A stretch of DNA of 64,000 nucleotides. It comes from Corynespora cassiicola. Taxonomy: Eukaryota > Ascomycota > Dothideomycetes > Pleosporales > Corynesporascaceae. Where the stretch lies: the NCBI GenBank assembly GCA_022059125.1, contig JAEUWY010000005.1, positions 5,270,001 through 5,334,000 on the forward strand. The letters are read 5' to 3'. Below the pieces are notes generated by a model. The model did no database searches and was not told the origin of the DNA. It saw only the letters and a program-made list of their open reading frames with translations. The stretch's first letter is position 1. Each line of letters begins with the position of its first letter. Positions 22,299 to 33,900 of the stretch are shown here, one piece after another. The translations under genes were made by a program, and so were the position numbers.

Positions 22299-23435
22299 TC
22301 AAATGGAGCAGGGTTCCACTTTGTACATGGCCTCGATGACCGGGGTGTGTTGTCCATACCTGCTAATCGCATCCCGGACCGCGTCCTCAATGGTGCACAT
22401 GTGCACGCCCACTACTTCGTTTTCGACCAGGGCGCTGAAGTCGTTTCCGCTGTCGGCCTCGTAGAATTGGCTGCCGACTGTCAGTCCCTTCATGGCGGTC
22501 GCGACGTCGCCGCGCTCCAGCGCGATCTTGGCGTTTTTGTTGATGGTGGCGACGTCTACGTTTTCGACCTGGAAAGGGGTTCCAAGGACGGATTCCACGG
22601 CCTTGAGGAGAGAGTTTTGGGTGAGTGGCGAGTAGGGCGTGGACACGGGGGATGAGACGAAGGGTGAGATGTAGATTGGGCGGTTGAGTATGGGGTCCGG
22701 GTTCCGCAGCATGTTGGCGGCGGCGAGGGCCATGGTGGGGAGGGGGGTCCAGCAGAGTGGATTTTCCCCCGTGCCGTAGATTCTGGCTCGGCGGTTGGGG
22801 ATGTCGATTCCAGCGGGGCCCTTCATGAGCCCTGCTCATGATGTTAGCAGATGGTACGGATCATGATGCGTGCTCTTGCAGAATGACTGGGGACTCACAC
22901 ATGTCCAAAAACGGACCCCCGTTCAAGGCAGTCCATTTCAGCTTCTCGTCCTTTGCAAGCTCATCCAGGTATGCCCTAATCCTCCTCTTTGCTCCGATTA
23001 CGCTCTCGGGCATGCGTCCATATTGCTCGCTCATGATGTGGCCCACAAACTCATTTGCGAAGAAGAATTTCACACCCGCGGCAACCGCTGCGTCGATGAT
23101 TAGCTTCGACGGGTCGTACTGTGTTGCCCCACCAGTGAGGCAGTTGATGATTGCATCGTGACCTTTAAAAATGGAGGCCAACGAGTCTAGTGATGCATAG
23201 TCTGCAGTCGTGTGGGTTATAGCGTGTGGGTACTCAGACGGAGGGGTGTAGATGGAGGTTGGGCGTGTGATGGCAGTGATGGTCCAGCGTGAAGGTGAGT
23301 CCTTTGCAAGTTCAGTGATGAGGGCAGTTCCCACGTTGCCGCGAGGCTTGAAGGTAGTTAGATCAGGGTCTTGAATTCGGCGGTTCAGGGACGGCATCAG
23401 CGTACTCCGAGAATAGCGATTTTTGTAACTTCCAT
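22299..23435 (-). CDS. NmrA-like / isoflavone reductase-like NAD(P)-binding protein, three exons
   Basis: Exons 23435-23406, 23346-22899 and 22831-22299 (introns 59 and 67 bp) give 336 residues. Exon 1 encodes MEVTKIAILG and the join creates ILGPRGNVG, a GxxGxxG dinucleotide-binding turn (G10, G13, G16) right after the first beta strand. Conserved NmrA-family text follows: GHDAIINCLTGG, FFANEFVGH and LKWTALNGGPFLDM. The last join gives DMWLMKGPAGIDIPNRRARI, restoring a block typical of fungal NmrA-like reductases. Such proteins are atypical short-chain dehydrogenases that either reduce aromatic or lactone substrates or act as redox sensors. It is transcribed away from an SDR gene 537 bp upstream, and a TATA-like box lies 70 bp upstream of the ATG. 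Confidence 0.88.
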
Positions 23436-23972
23436 TGTGGCGTTGAAAATCAGTCGCGATGCAGTAGGGCTTGAACAAAATGTAACCCAATGGTGTATGT
23501 CAAATATATAGTCCAAACGAGTTGCAGTTTTCCCCTTTATGCACACATTGTGAAGTGGATCGTAAGCATTTTTCGCGATGAGGCAGCAGGAGGCAGCAGC
23601 AGGCAGCCGCAGGCAGCGGGTGCCTGAAGGCGCCGAAAGCACAACTCCTATGAAGCTCCAGGCTAAATCCCTCGAATTCTCCCTATAGGCCTGACATGAC
23701 TTCGGACGTGCCCTCCAAACAGCCTCCGATGCACAGGTTGAAGCATGGTGAAGGTCGGATGAGGGGGGTATAAGCGCCGACTCGGATGGAATTCCCTCAA
23801 GGGTAATGCGGGGGAGGTCCAGACTAGCGAGGTCTCGTGACGGCGTCGGCATCTGAAGTCAAACGCCGAGAGCTCCTCCCAATCGCCTTCCGACGGCCGG
23901 AACGCAGCGCCCCCTCACTTTCCGACTTATAATCGCCTAGCCGGTGCAGCCAGCCAGGCACTGGATGCCACC
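23436..23972. promoter_or_regulatory. Shared divergent promoter of the NmrA-like and SDR genes
   Basis: This 537-bp interval separates two genes transcribed away from each other. It holds a TATATATT box on the minus strand (about 23503-23510), 70 bp upstream of the NmrA-like ATG, and TTATAAT (about 23928-23934) 40 bp upstream of the SDR ATG. A GGCAGC-rich tandem tract lies at about 23582-23622. A shared promoter suggests co-regulation; that step is inference. Confidence 0.55.
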
Positions 23973-24945
23973 ATGAGTCCACCGAGCGTCGATAACAATG
24001 TTGCGGGCAGGCTGGCCCTCATCACGGGAGCGTCTGGAGGGTCTGTCATTGCTGCCCACCCCTCCATGGCCCTCCATGGCCTCTGCTGACTCATACACAG
24101 AATCGGCGGGGCTTGTGCGCGGGTGCTGTTTCTCCAGCACGTTCACTTGGCACTGACGTACCACTCGAACCGGGATAGCGTGGACAGGTTGGCAAAACAA
24201 CTGGTGGAAGAATACTCGGCTCTTCATCCGAGCAAGACTCCACCAAGAACAACAGTACACCGAGCAGATCTGTCCAACGTGGATGAGACGCTGAAGCTTG
24301 CTGAAGAGGCCAAGGCTGCGCACTCGCAGGCCGTCGACATACTCATCGCGAACGCCGGATATGGCGTGCGCATCACCGACATAGAGTACACCGCCACAAG
24401 CGCGCGGATGACGCGCAGATATCCGTGCACAGGGCTAATCCGCGTCCTAGGGAAATCCCCCTCGACATTTTTGAGCACACTCTCAATGTCAACCTGCGAG
24501 CTCCGTTCCTCCTCGCGAAGAGCGTGGTGGGGCATATGAAGCAGCAGCGGTGGGGCCGCATCATTTTCGTATCGTCCATTGCGGGATATGGTGTTGGTCT
24601 GAACGGATGCCGTACGGAGCTCCTCCCCGCCGCCCAACGCCTACTACGAAGCTGACACTGCACACAGACTATGCTGCATCCAAGGGAGGACTGACGTCGA
24701 TGATGAAGAACCTCTCGTCCCGATTGGCCGAGTACAACATCACCGTCAATGATGTGTCTCCTGCGATGATCGGAGAGACAGGCCTCATTCCGAGCGGGGA
24801 CAGCGTCCCGGGCCTGGTGGATAGTATACCGCTGGGACGGTTGGGGGTGCCGCAGGAGGTCGCAAACGTTGTTGAAATGTTCTGCAAGACAGGATACATG
24901 ACGGGCCAGAGTGTCTTGCTGGCAGGAGGCTTAAACCACAAGTAA
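23973..24945 (+). CDS. Short-chain dehydrogenase/reductase (SDR), four exons
   Basis: Exons 23973-24040, 24101-24385, 24451-24611 and 24668-24945 (introns 60, 65 and 56 bp) give 263 residues, with all phases closing. The joins recreate the classical SDR motifs. These are TGASGGIG at 18-25 for cofactor binding, NAGYG, and the catalytic Ser160 (VSSIAG), Tyr173 and Lys177 (YAASK), with the usual 13-residue Ser-Tyr spacing. Asn132 in the NVN strand is the fourth catalytic residue. The C-terminus has the RLGVPQEVANVV region and ends in a GG-type tail typical of 3-oxoacyl reductase-like or sugar-alcohol SDRs. It most likely oxidises or reduces a hydroxyl/keto group with NAD(P)H in the cytosol. The substrate is unknown. 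Confidence 0.92.
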
Positions 24946-25235
24946 CGGGAGCGGATAAGTAGCCAGTAGCGCAAGCAAACCCATCGAGCGAGGAAAATTA
25001 CCACGCTCTGAATCTGGACACACAACCTTGCAACGTGCCTGCCGGCTCTTGATGCGCGCACGCTAATCGTCGGTCCGAGCTACGCCGGAAAGAAACCCGC
25101 AGGTAGTCGCGATTGAATAAAGGTACCGCTTGCCCTGTTGAACCGTCATTTTCGGCAATTGAAATACCCCTCCACCACTCCTCCTCCTCCCTCGCATCCT
25201 CCAAACACATATCCGCGACACTCAGAAGAGCCAGA

Positions 25236-26371
25236 ATGTCTGACCGAGCTGCCCTCCTCATCGGCCCCCTCCCCCACTCGCAGAAGGAGTGGAAGGACGT
25301 GGGTCAGATTGCCTCGAAGCTGTACGAGTACCCTGACGGCTCGCGGGAAGACTTCCTCTCCAAGTGCAAAAGCGGCGCCTTCGACGGCGTCTACGCCATG
25401 TTCCGAAGCAACGACTCGAATAAGATCACCGGCAACTTCAACGAAGAACTCCTCGATGCCCTCCCCAAGAGCCTAAAGTACATCTGCCACAATGGCGCCG
25501 GCTACGACAACATCGACATCCCCGCTTGCACCAAGAGGGGCATTGCCGTGTCGAGCACACCCATTGCCGTCAATGACGCCACGGCCGATGTGGCCATCTT
25601 CCTAATGCTCGGCGCGCTCAGGAACGTCACCCAGTGTTTCCAGGCGGTGCGGCAAGGTGCGTCTTTTGTTTGACGGGAGCTGCGTTTTTCGGCGTGCGTC
25701 TACTGACACTAGGGCAGGTAACTGGCGCGGCAACTTTGGGCTTGGCCACGACCCAAAGAACAAGGTTCTTGGTATCCTCGGTATGGGCGGAATTGGCTCG
25801 GCCGTAGCACACCGCGCAAAGGCTTTCGGCATGAAGATTCAGTACCACAACCGTCGCCAGTTGCCACCAAACGAGGAGGATGGCGCCAAATACGTGAGCT
25901 TCGAGGAGCTGCTCCGGACGTCGGACGTGCTCAGCCTCAACCTGTCGCTCAATGCGTCTACTAGACACATTATTGCGAAGCCGCAGTTTGACCAGATGAA
26001 GGACGGCGTCATAATCATTAACACGGCACGAGGCCCGCTCATCGATGAGGCGGCGCTGGTGGATGCTCTGAAGAGTGGCAAAGTGTGGACGGCCGGACTG
26101 GACGTCTTCGAGGAGGAACCCAAGATCCACCCTGGCCTGCTCGAGGCGGAGAACGTGGTGCTGCTGCCCCATATCGGCACAGCGACCTTCGAGACACAGG
26201 TGCGTTGCCCCCCTGCCCGTGATGACGTCGCAGACCAGACGGAGCTGACTCTGTTTGTGCCATTAGCGGGATATGGAACTGCTGGTGCTCGACAATCTCA
26301 AGTCGGCCATTCAGAGCGACAAGCTGTTGACCCAAGTGCCGGAGCAGAAGAAGGAGAAAGCAAACATGTAA
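25236..26371 (+). CDS. D-isomer-specific 2-hydroxyacid dehydrogenase (glyoxylate/hydroxypyruvate reductase type), three exons
   Basis: Exons 25236-25656, 25718-26199 and 26267-26371 (introns 61 and 67 bp) give 335 residues, the usual length for the family. The NAD(P)-binding fold shows GMGGIG at 162-167. The catalytic set is Arg245 (NTARGPL), Glu274 (DVFEEEP) and His292 (LLPHIGTAT). The substrate domain has HNGAGYDNIDIPAC and the mobile region GLGHDP. Enzymes of this group reduce glyoxylate, hydroxypyruvate or other 2-keto acids to D-hydroxyacids. The gene lies 290 bp downstream of the SDR on the same strand and upstream of a sugar transporter, consistent with sugar or sugar-acid catabolism. 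The exact substrate cannot be told from sequence. Confidence 0.93.
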
Positions 26372-27201
26372 TTCACGAATCGGGCTTTGACGACGGGAAC
26401 TGGGTAATAGAGGGGCTTTCACATGGCGGCGGGCGTTGTCGGTTCAGCCCTCACATCCGGGGGCGTGCTGCTTGGCATGGCACGATGAAATTCTATTCTT
26501 CGCTTGTACGGATACAATCAAGTTTTTCTGTTTGACAGCTGCTAGTCATTTGCCGATGGCGCTACGTGCAGACCGTGAGTGCGGAGAAGTATGGAGTCGG
26601 CGTTTGAACGGGTGCCCCAGCTGGGAACGCGTCCAAGAGGAGGCTGGTCAGGTGGGACGAGGCGGCCGGGGAGCGGCCGGGGAAGGCGCGCGGCTGACAA
26701 GCATCGCTAAGCAGTGCCAACTTCGAAGCCGAGCGTGGCTGCCGGCTTGAGCATCAAACGCCGCGACCCTCATCGAGGCGCGACTCTGCTATGGCTATCA
26801 GGCCGTCCAAGGCCGCTACGGAATGTGGTCTCCACATCACGGTCTTTGGAAGGAACAATTGTTGACCGCACAGATTGCATCGACAGCATCGGGCCCACCC
26901 CACGCTGCATTTTTCGCGCGGAGATACCCCGTGTGGCCCCAGCAATGCGGATGACCCCAGACGAATGCCTGGGGCGGTTGAGCGGCGACTAGACGGCTTT
27001 CCGAGGCGGCTCACCTGGCTCGATATAAAAGTTTATCTGCTATCCTGCGTCGTCGATCTCGCAGCAGCAGCCTTCCTCGCTTTGCACGCCCTCTCCCTCT
27101 GGCGTTCTTGTTCGCTGAGCCCAACTCTCCGTGTTCGCACCGGCATCCTTCTGCGCGTCATAGCTCGGCCCCGCGCCCAACCTTCTGGGAAGCTCGCGAC
27201 C
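26372..27201. promoter_or_regulatory. Upstream region of the sugar transporter with TATA box and clustered CreA-type sites
   Basis: TATAAAA lies at 27024-27030, 172 bp before the ATG. Four sequences fitting the CreA/Mig1 consensus SYGGRG (either strand) lie within 77 bp: CCCCAC at 26898-26903, CCCCAG at 26937-26942 and 26955-26960, and CTGGGG at 26969-26974. Clustered CreA sites upstream of a sugar transporter would fit glucose repression. The sites are read directly; function is inferred. Confidence 0.5.
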
Positions 27202-29615
27202 ATGGCGAAATTCGACATGTCGGCCGTCTGGAGGGACATCAAGGCCTACCGCCGGGCCTACGTCCTCACGGCCGTCGCCTCCTTTGGCGGCATGTTGTTC
27301 GGATGGGACACGGGCCTGATCGGTGCGTACACTCTTATCGAAAGGATTGGGACTCCGGTAGCGCCTGGACCAACGTTAATTGCGAATAGGCGGTGTACTC
27401 ACCATGGATGCTTTCCAGCACTCGTTCAACCTCGACAAGAACAGCCCCGACTTCAGCAATCTGCAGGGAAACATTGTCTCGGTCCTCCAGGCAGGATGTT
27501 TCTTCGGTGCTCTGACCTCCTTCTATGTCAGCGACAAATTGTAGGCGTATTCCCGCAAACAGCAGAGGAGGGTCTTGTCTGACTGACGTGTGCAGCGGCC
27601 GTAAGAAGGCCTTAATCTTCGCCGACATCATCTTCATCATCGGGTCTCTGGTCCAGACTCTCTGCGCCCTTGGCACCCATGATCTTGCCCAGCTCTATGT
27701 CGGTCGAGTCATTGGAGGCTTCGGTGTTGGTCTCATCTCTGCCGTCGTTCCAACCTACATTGGAGAGAATGCCAACAAGGAGATTCGCGGTCGATGCATC
27801 GGATGGTGAGTGCTGACGGGCCACTAGCTTATCTGTAAGCTGACGAAAAACAGTATGCAATTGTTCAACGTTACTGGTATCTGCTTGTCCTTCTTTGTCA
27901 ACTATGGCATCAACATCCAGATCAAGGGACTGAGCAGCGCCAAGTGGCGCGTGCCCTTTGCTTTGCAGATGCTCCCTGGTGTTCTTCTCTTGATTGGCAT
28001 TGTCTTCCAGAACGAGTCACCCCGCTGGCTCGTGGAGAAGAATCGTCTCGAGGAAGCGGCAAGCGCGCTGGCCAAGGTTCGCGGCAAGTCCGTAGACGAT
28101 GCCGACGTGGTCCAGGAGCTCAGGGAGATTGTTGCCGACTTCGAAGGACACGAGAAGCTGTCTCTTGGGGCGCAGCTCAAGTCTGCATGCTCGAGCAAGC
28201 GCATGTTTTACCAGTCTTCATTGGGTGTGATCCTCATGTTCTGGCAGCAGTGGACCGGCACCAACTCGATAAACTACTGTGGGTTCATCCCATCGTCGAT
28301 GTGACAGGGTGTGGGTACTGACGTGGTCACAGACGCTCCTCAGATTTTCCAAAGCATTGGACTAAAGGGAACATCGGCAGGCCTCTTTGCCACGGGCGTC
28401 TATGGCATCGTGAAGATCGTCGTGACAGCCCTTGGCCTCATGTTTGCGACAGAGCAGATGGGTAGAAAGGTATGTTGCGCATGCCCCTCACTCCACCAAG
28501 GCCGGATATATCCCCCACACCGTGCCTCTTGCGGAAGTGCTCCACAGCTCCGGCAACGGGCCAGCATGATCACAAGGATCCAGCTGGGGTCTTCTTGATC
28601 GGCCATGTTCGTCAGTCTGTATCCTCTTCTGCGGCTTCGCATGGTGTGCTGGCATGGCCCTCCCATTGTGAGGCTGGCGTTATGCCCTTTTCGTCGGTGC
28701 ACATGGATACTAATTTTGCGCATTAGTGGTCCCTTCTAATCGGATCAGCTGGCCAAGCATTCGCCATGTAAGTATATTGGAGTAATGACATGCTCGAGTT
28801 CGTGTCCAGACGGCCTACCTGGCCGAAGGATGAATGCGTGCGGAGAAGCTTGCGTCTTCTTTACAGTGCTGACGGGGCCAGGTTCTACATTGGTATCAAC
28901 CAAGCGGTTAATCCCGTAGTGGAGGGTGATGCCCTCACCGGAAACAACATCTTCGCCATCATCTGCGTGTATCTCTTTGTAGTCTTCTACTCGTTCGGTA
29001 GGTGGTCCATGCCGGGTAACACGAAGCTCCTGCTGATCTCGACATGTAGGATGGGGCCCTACTGCCTTTATCCTTTCAAGTGAATGCAGCCCAAATCATG
29101 GTACGTGCCCCCCCCCCTCCCCGGGCGTGAGCTGGCAGGTGGCCGGACCGCCCCGCAGCCGGCCGCCACTCGTCGAATTGTCGCTGATATGACGTGAAAC
29201 AGTGCGATCTCTGCTCATGGCCGCGGCTCTGATGACCCAGTGGCTGTTCAACTTTGTAATCGGTTGGTCTTCCTGCACTGGCTCCGCACTGACGTTTTCG
29301 CTGACCTGGGCAGCCAAAATCACTCCCTTGATGCTGGACGGCATTACGTATGGTACCTTCTTGTTGTTTGGGGCATGCTGCATTCTCATGGGCATCTACA
29401 CGATCCTGTGCGTGCCGGAGACCAAGAACGTGCCGCTCGAGTCGATCCACCTGCTGTTCGAGGGCGACATCATCAAGGGTTGCATCAAGGATACGATCCC
29501 GCGGCATGCACGAGCAAAGAAGCTCCAGAACCACCACCTCGACGATGATGCAGACTCGGAGAACGGCGATGTGGGCAAGGGCAACGGACGCGTGCAGCAC
29601 ATTGAGGATGCATAG
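27202..29615 (+). CDS. MFS sugar transporter, ten exons
   Basis: Exons are 27202-27322, 27390-27540, 27596-27805, 27854-28278, 28333-28469, 28727-28767, 28882-28997, 29050-29100, 29203-29262 and 29314-29615. All phases close, giving 537 residues, the normal size for fungal sugar permeases. Signatures are GWDTGLIGG near residue 34, GRKKAL at 92-97, NESPRWL at 214-220, QQWTGTNSINYY after exon 4, and PETKN at 472-476. The 51-bp intron 29263-29313 could be read through in frame, but splicing restores the conserved NFVIAKITPLM block. Intron 28470-28726 is unusually long (257 bp). Twelve membrane helices are expected, with a long basic cytosolic tail. It should import a hexose, pentose or sugar acid across the plasma membrane; the clade cannot be fixed here. 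Confidence 0.9.
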
Positions 29616-30973
29616 GCTCCGGCGTTGGTGCTAATGTAGGGCAGGGCAGGGCAGGGCAGGGCAGAAGCAGACAGGGTAGGGTAGTGGTAGTTACAGAAAC
29701 GGCCATGTATGTTTCAGAGAAAGCGGAAGTGAAGTTCCCAGTGCATTGCTACGTGTCGGGGGGAGGGCATCAAGGATGTCTCGAGGGTGCATCCAGCATG
29801 CATCCAGCGCGCACCCAGCGTCCAGAAGGAGGAGGGCAGCTAACAGAGCGATTCGGGCCGGCTCAGAGCGGCAGCGGCAAAGAGTCGAGGCAGTTGGGCA
29901 GCAGCCCGGGCTATCCCTCCCAATGGGCCAGTGCATGAAGGCAAAAGACGCAAGGCCGTGGGCGAGTAGCGGGGGGGCGTCGACAGTGACAGCGGCGTCC
30001 GGTGTCCCGTTGGGTCGTAGTTAGGCATCGGGGCCCGGCGTGGGCGGTGGTGGGCGCTGGGAAATGGTACGAGCCGCACGCCCCCAGGCCACCCAATGGC
30101 CGGCGGACGGGCGCGGTCGCGGTGCAAAATGAGGCAGGGCCTCGGCTAGTACGGTGTAGGGTCGTCTGGCATCGGCTAGCACGCCAATGGCCGGCGGCGG
30201 CGGACACGGCGGGCGCGGTGGACGCAGGCTGGACGCAGGCGTCAGGCAGGGCGGCCGCTCGCTCCCTGGGCGCCAGAACAGCCGGAGGGTCACGCGGCTG
30301 GCCAATCACCGCCCGGCGGGCGTCTTGGCGGCACCTACGTCAGACGTCTGACGCTGATCGCCTGCCATTTTGCCCTCGTCCGCTGCGTGCCCGGCCTGCC
30401 CACACTGAACATCGTGCAGACGTCCGACCATCTCGAGCTCCCCTTGCTGCCACTCACCCTCTCTCCCACACACACCCGCTGCTCCTCCCCGCCGCGACGC
30501 GCCCCCTCGTCTGCCGCCTGCCGCTCGCCGCTCGTCGCGCGCCGCTGGCCGTTGCAAGCCCCCGCCTGCCGCGCCCCCATTTGCTGCCTCGCCCGGATCC
30601 ACTGCGCGTGCCCGGCCTGCAATTGCCCTGGGACAGCCCTGCTACACCTCACGTTGATTTTGCGAACCTCTCTGCCTACCCCTGCCTCCTGCGAGCCTGC
30701 CTCCCTCACCAGCCCGCGAACGGGTCTTTGGGCGCCGATTGCTATCCAGCTGCGATCGGGCTACCTTCGCTTGGCCGCCTCGATCTTCGCGAGTCCCTCT
30801 GAGGCAGGCACTGCCCTACCTGCAAGAGCCCGGAGCCGGCGAGCGAGTCCATATAGACTACCGACACACAATGTACGTGGAGCTGCGGCACGCTTCCTCG
30901 CCAGACTTTGTTTCAGACTCTCTTTCGTTTGTGCTTTTCGTTCCCGGTCCTCTGCTCTTTGCTGACGGTAGCC
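29616..30973. other. Intergenic region and leader of the DUF8035-like gene
   Basis: It contains a GGGCA pentamer array at about 29640-29664, then GC-rich DNA with overlapping chance frames. From about 30400 it is pyrimidine-rich, as in fungal promoters. A GTACGT..TGAC..TAG stretch (30873-30971) looks like a 99-bp 5' UTR intron ending just before the start codon. Confidence 0.5.
29640..29664 (+). repeat. GGGCA pentamer microsatellite
   Basis: About five copies of GGGCA lie 25 bp downstream of the transporter stop codon, probably within its 3' UTR. Confidence 0.75.
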
Positions 30974-33900
30974 ATGGGCAGCATTCTCATTCCTTCGACG
31001 TGCAAAGCGCAGACGCAGACGCAGACTCACACCCTGCGCAAGTATTCATACAACGCCGCCAGCCTGCCACCCCCGCTGCCGCCACGACGTAATTCCCTGG
31101 CCGTCCCACCTCGCCCCCATTCTACTGCCGCTCCGCCCATCCAGCTTGTTTCTGTCACGCAATCCGCCGGCATGGACTCGAGATACTACCGCCCCTCGTC
31201 CCCACGCTCCCGCCTGGTCAATCCAGCGAGATCGTCGACGGGCACCTTCGGAGACCCGTACTACCATGACTCCACTCACTATGCTAGACCAAGCTCACCA
31301 AGGGGCAGCGGCGATAGAATCAACACGCCATATTCCTATGCGTCGAGCAACTCGTCGGGCTCGCGCTCCTCCAACCTCAAGTACGACTCCTATTCCGGAC
31401 GACCACGCCGCAACACCCTGAACGAATCCGACGACCGCATCGTCCGCCCCAGCAGCACCCTCGCCCCGACCACGTTGCCCGTTCGATCCTCCCACCACTA
31501 TGATCGCCCTTCGAGCCCTCTTGCTCGCTCCTACGACACGCGCGGCGACACCTACATTGCCCATGCCCCCGCTCGACGGGAGCACAAGCGCATCTACAGC
31601 GTCGACGACAACAGCCACTCAGCCAAGCTCATAGCTGAGCGCGATGTCATCGAACCCCGCCGGCGAGACACGAGGGACTCGCAGGGGTACAGCGTGACCA
31701 GCGGCGGCAGGAACTACCACCAGGGCAAATCTCACGTCCGCAGCAGCGAGGTCGGCGACGAGAGCTACTCGTACACCGACCCCGCCAGCATGTACCGCGA
31801 CACCGAGCCAGTGTGGCGTCGACCACGTGCTGGCAGCATGGAGCGTGGTAGTCGCCCCACGAGCATGATCATGGATCGTGGCCCCCGTGCCTCTAACCGA
31901 GAGCTTGGCCCGCCCCCATCCACTCGGGGATTTGATAAGATCAACAACGGCGTTGGTAGGAACAGCAGCCTCCACCACGGCAGGTCCTCTTCCATCGAGA
32001 GGTCAAGGGATATTCCCAAGTACGATGCGTACCCGACCGACGCCCCTGTTCGTTCGTCCTCGACCCGTCATCACGCTCCAGCCATTCACCAAGAATCCCG
32101 GGAGCCTCGGCGGGATACCTACCCTGACGACTATGAGCGTCGAGACAGGGAGCATGAGAACAGGCGGCACAACACTGCCGAACGCTTCGAAGACCGCGAT
32201 GTAGCCTCTCGCGGCTTCGGCATTGCTCCCAGCCTCGCTGCTGCCGTTGCCCACGAACATATCCCAGTCGAGCGCCAGCCCGCCTACCCTGCACAAGAAC
32301 CTCCTCGTCCCAAGGCTAATGACTATGGAGTACAGCCTCAGTATTACTCGGCCGACCGTGCCGAAACTCGCATGCCCGAAGCTCGTGTCCCTCATCAAAC
32401 TCACCAGCCTATTCAGCCTATCCAGCCTATCCAGACCCACCAGCCTATCCAGACCCACCAGCCTCATCAGTCTCATCAACACAATGCCGCTCCCACCTAT
32501 GATGAGCGCCCGCGTGAGACTCACCGCCGTGAGGAGGGCCATTCCTCTGGGTTGCCAGTTGCAGCTGGCGCTGCGGCCGGCGCCGCTGCTACGTTGGGCG
32601 CTGCCGAACTCATAAAGAAGTCTCGTGAACGTGAACGAGAACGGGAGAGGGAGAAGGAACGAGAGCGTGAGCGCGACCGTGAACGTGAGCGGGAGCGTGA
32701 GCGTGAAAGAGAAGCTGAACGGGAGCGGGAACGACGCCGAGAGTGGGATGAGCGAGACCGACGCGACCGAGCCGTCGAGGAACGCCGCGAGAGGCCAGCT
32801 GAGGAGAGGCATACCAGACGTATTGAGGACCGCAGAGACCCACCTGAGGATCCTTTCCTGCCAGCTAGGGTTGCACCCGCTGCGGCTGCATTTGCCTCTA
32901 CCCAAGAGCCTGCTAAACCCCGCGAACGTCGATACGAAGAAGAGGAGAGGGAGCGTCGTCCCCGCAAGCCTGCCTCATCTGACGGCAGCGGCGACGAGCG
33001 GCCCCGTCACTATGTCGAACGTGATACTCGCGAGAATGAGCGTCGCAAGGAAGCTCCCATGGAGGCTGCCCTGGATCCGGATGAGGAATACCGCCGTCGC
33101 GTACAGCAAGAGGCCGAGCGAAGCGGTCGCCCTGCAACTCGAGACTACAGCGACTCGGACCGAGAGGCAGAGCGCCGCCGGCGCAAGTCTGAGAGGAGCA
33201 GCTCTCGTGGTCCAGCCTCCAGTGTTGCCGAACCTCCTCAGTCACGCTACGGTGATCGCTCTGCCAACGTTTTGGACACCAACATCGTGCAGGAGCCCGA
33301 CTCCCTGTCCACTCCAGCCACTGAGCAGCCAAACAAGAATGTCCAGATTGTCGCTCCTCCCAAGGAGCCCCCGTCTGCACCCAAGGGTATTCTCCGCAAG
33401 CCTACCGAGAAGTTTCCCGAGGATCCTGATCCCATTCGGGAAGGCGTAGCCCCTCACAAGAGCGCCCTCAAAGGCAAAGACATTCCTGTTGATGCCCGAT
33501 GGACGAAGATTGACCGCAGACTTGTCAACCCTGAGGCTTTGGAAGAAGCCAAAGAGCGTTTCGAAGAGCGTATGGATTGCGTCATCGTCTTGAGGGTCTT
33601 GACAAAGCAGGAGATTCAGAAGCTAGCTGATCGGACAAAGGAAATCCGTGAGGCGAGAGGTTAGTCGCAACGAGTCTCTATATGCTGCCCAGCTAACATG
33701 ACCATAGAGGATGAATACGAACGCCGCGACCGCAAGGACCGGGACAGGCGCCGTAGCCGTCGGGACGACCGTGACTACGATGACTACAGCGAGGAAAGTG
33801 AACGCGAACGCGAACGGGAGCGTGATAGGGATCGTGAGCGGCCACGAGCTATCGAATCCGGAAGGTGATTGCAGACACCTGTATCACTTTTGACTGAGAG

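Noticed and set aside
23580..23625. GGCAGC-rich tract considered as a CRISPR-like or operator array
   Set aside because: It is a short degenerate microsatellite in a eukaryotic promoter; there are no spacers and no dyad symmetry.
29263..29313. In-frame 51-bp segment of the sugar transporter read as coding
   Set aside because: It has GT..AG ends and a CTGAC box, and removing it restores the conserved NFVIAKITPLM block of sugar permeases, so I treat it as an intron.
32003..32905. 300-codon minus-strand frame opposite the DUF8035-like gene
   Set aside because: It is a shadow of the repetitive Arg/Glu and Gln/His coding sequence; its text is a run of Leu/Ser/Phe repeats without a family.
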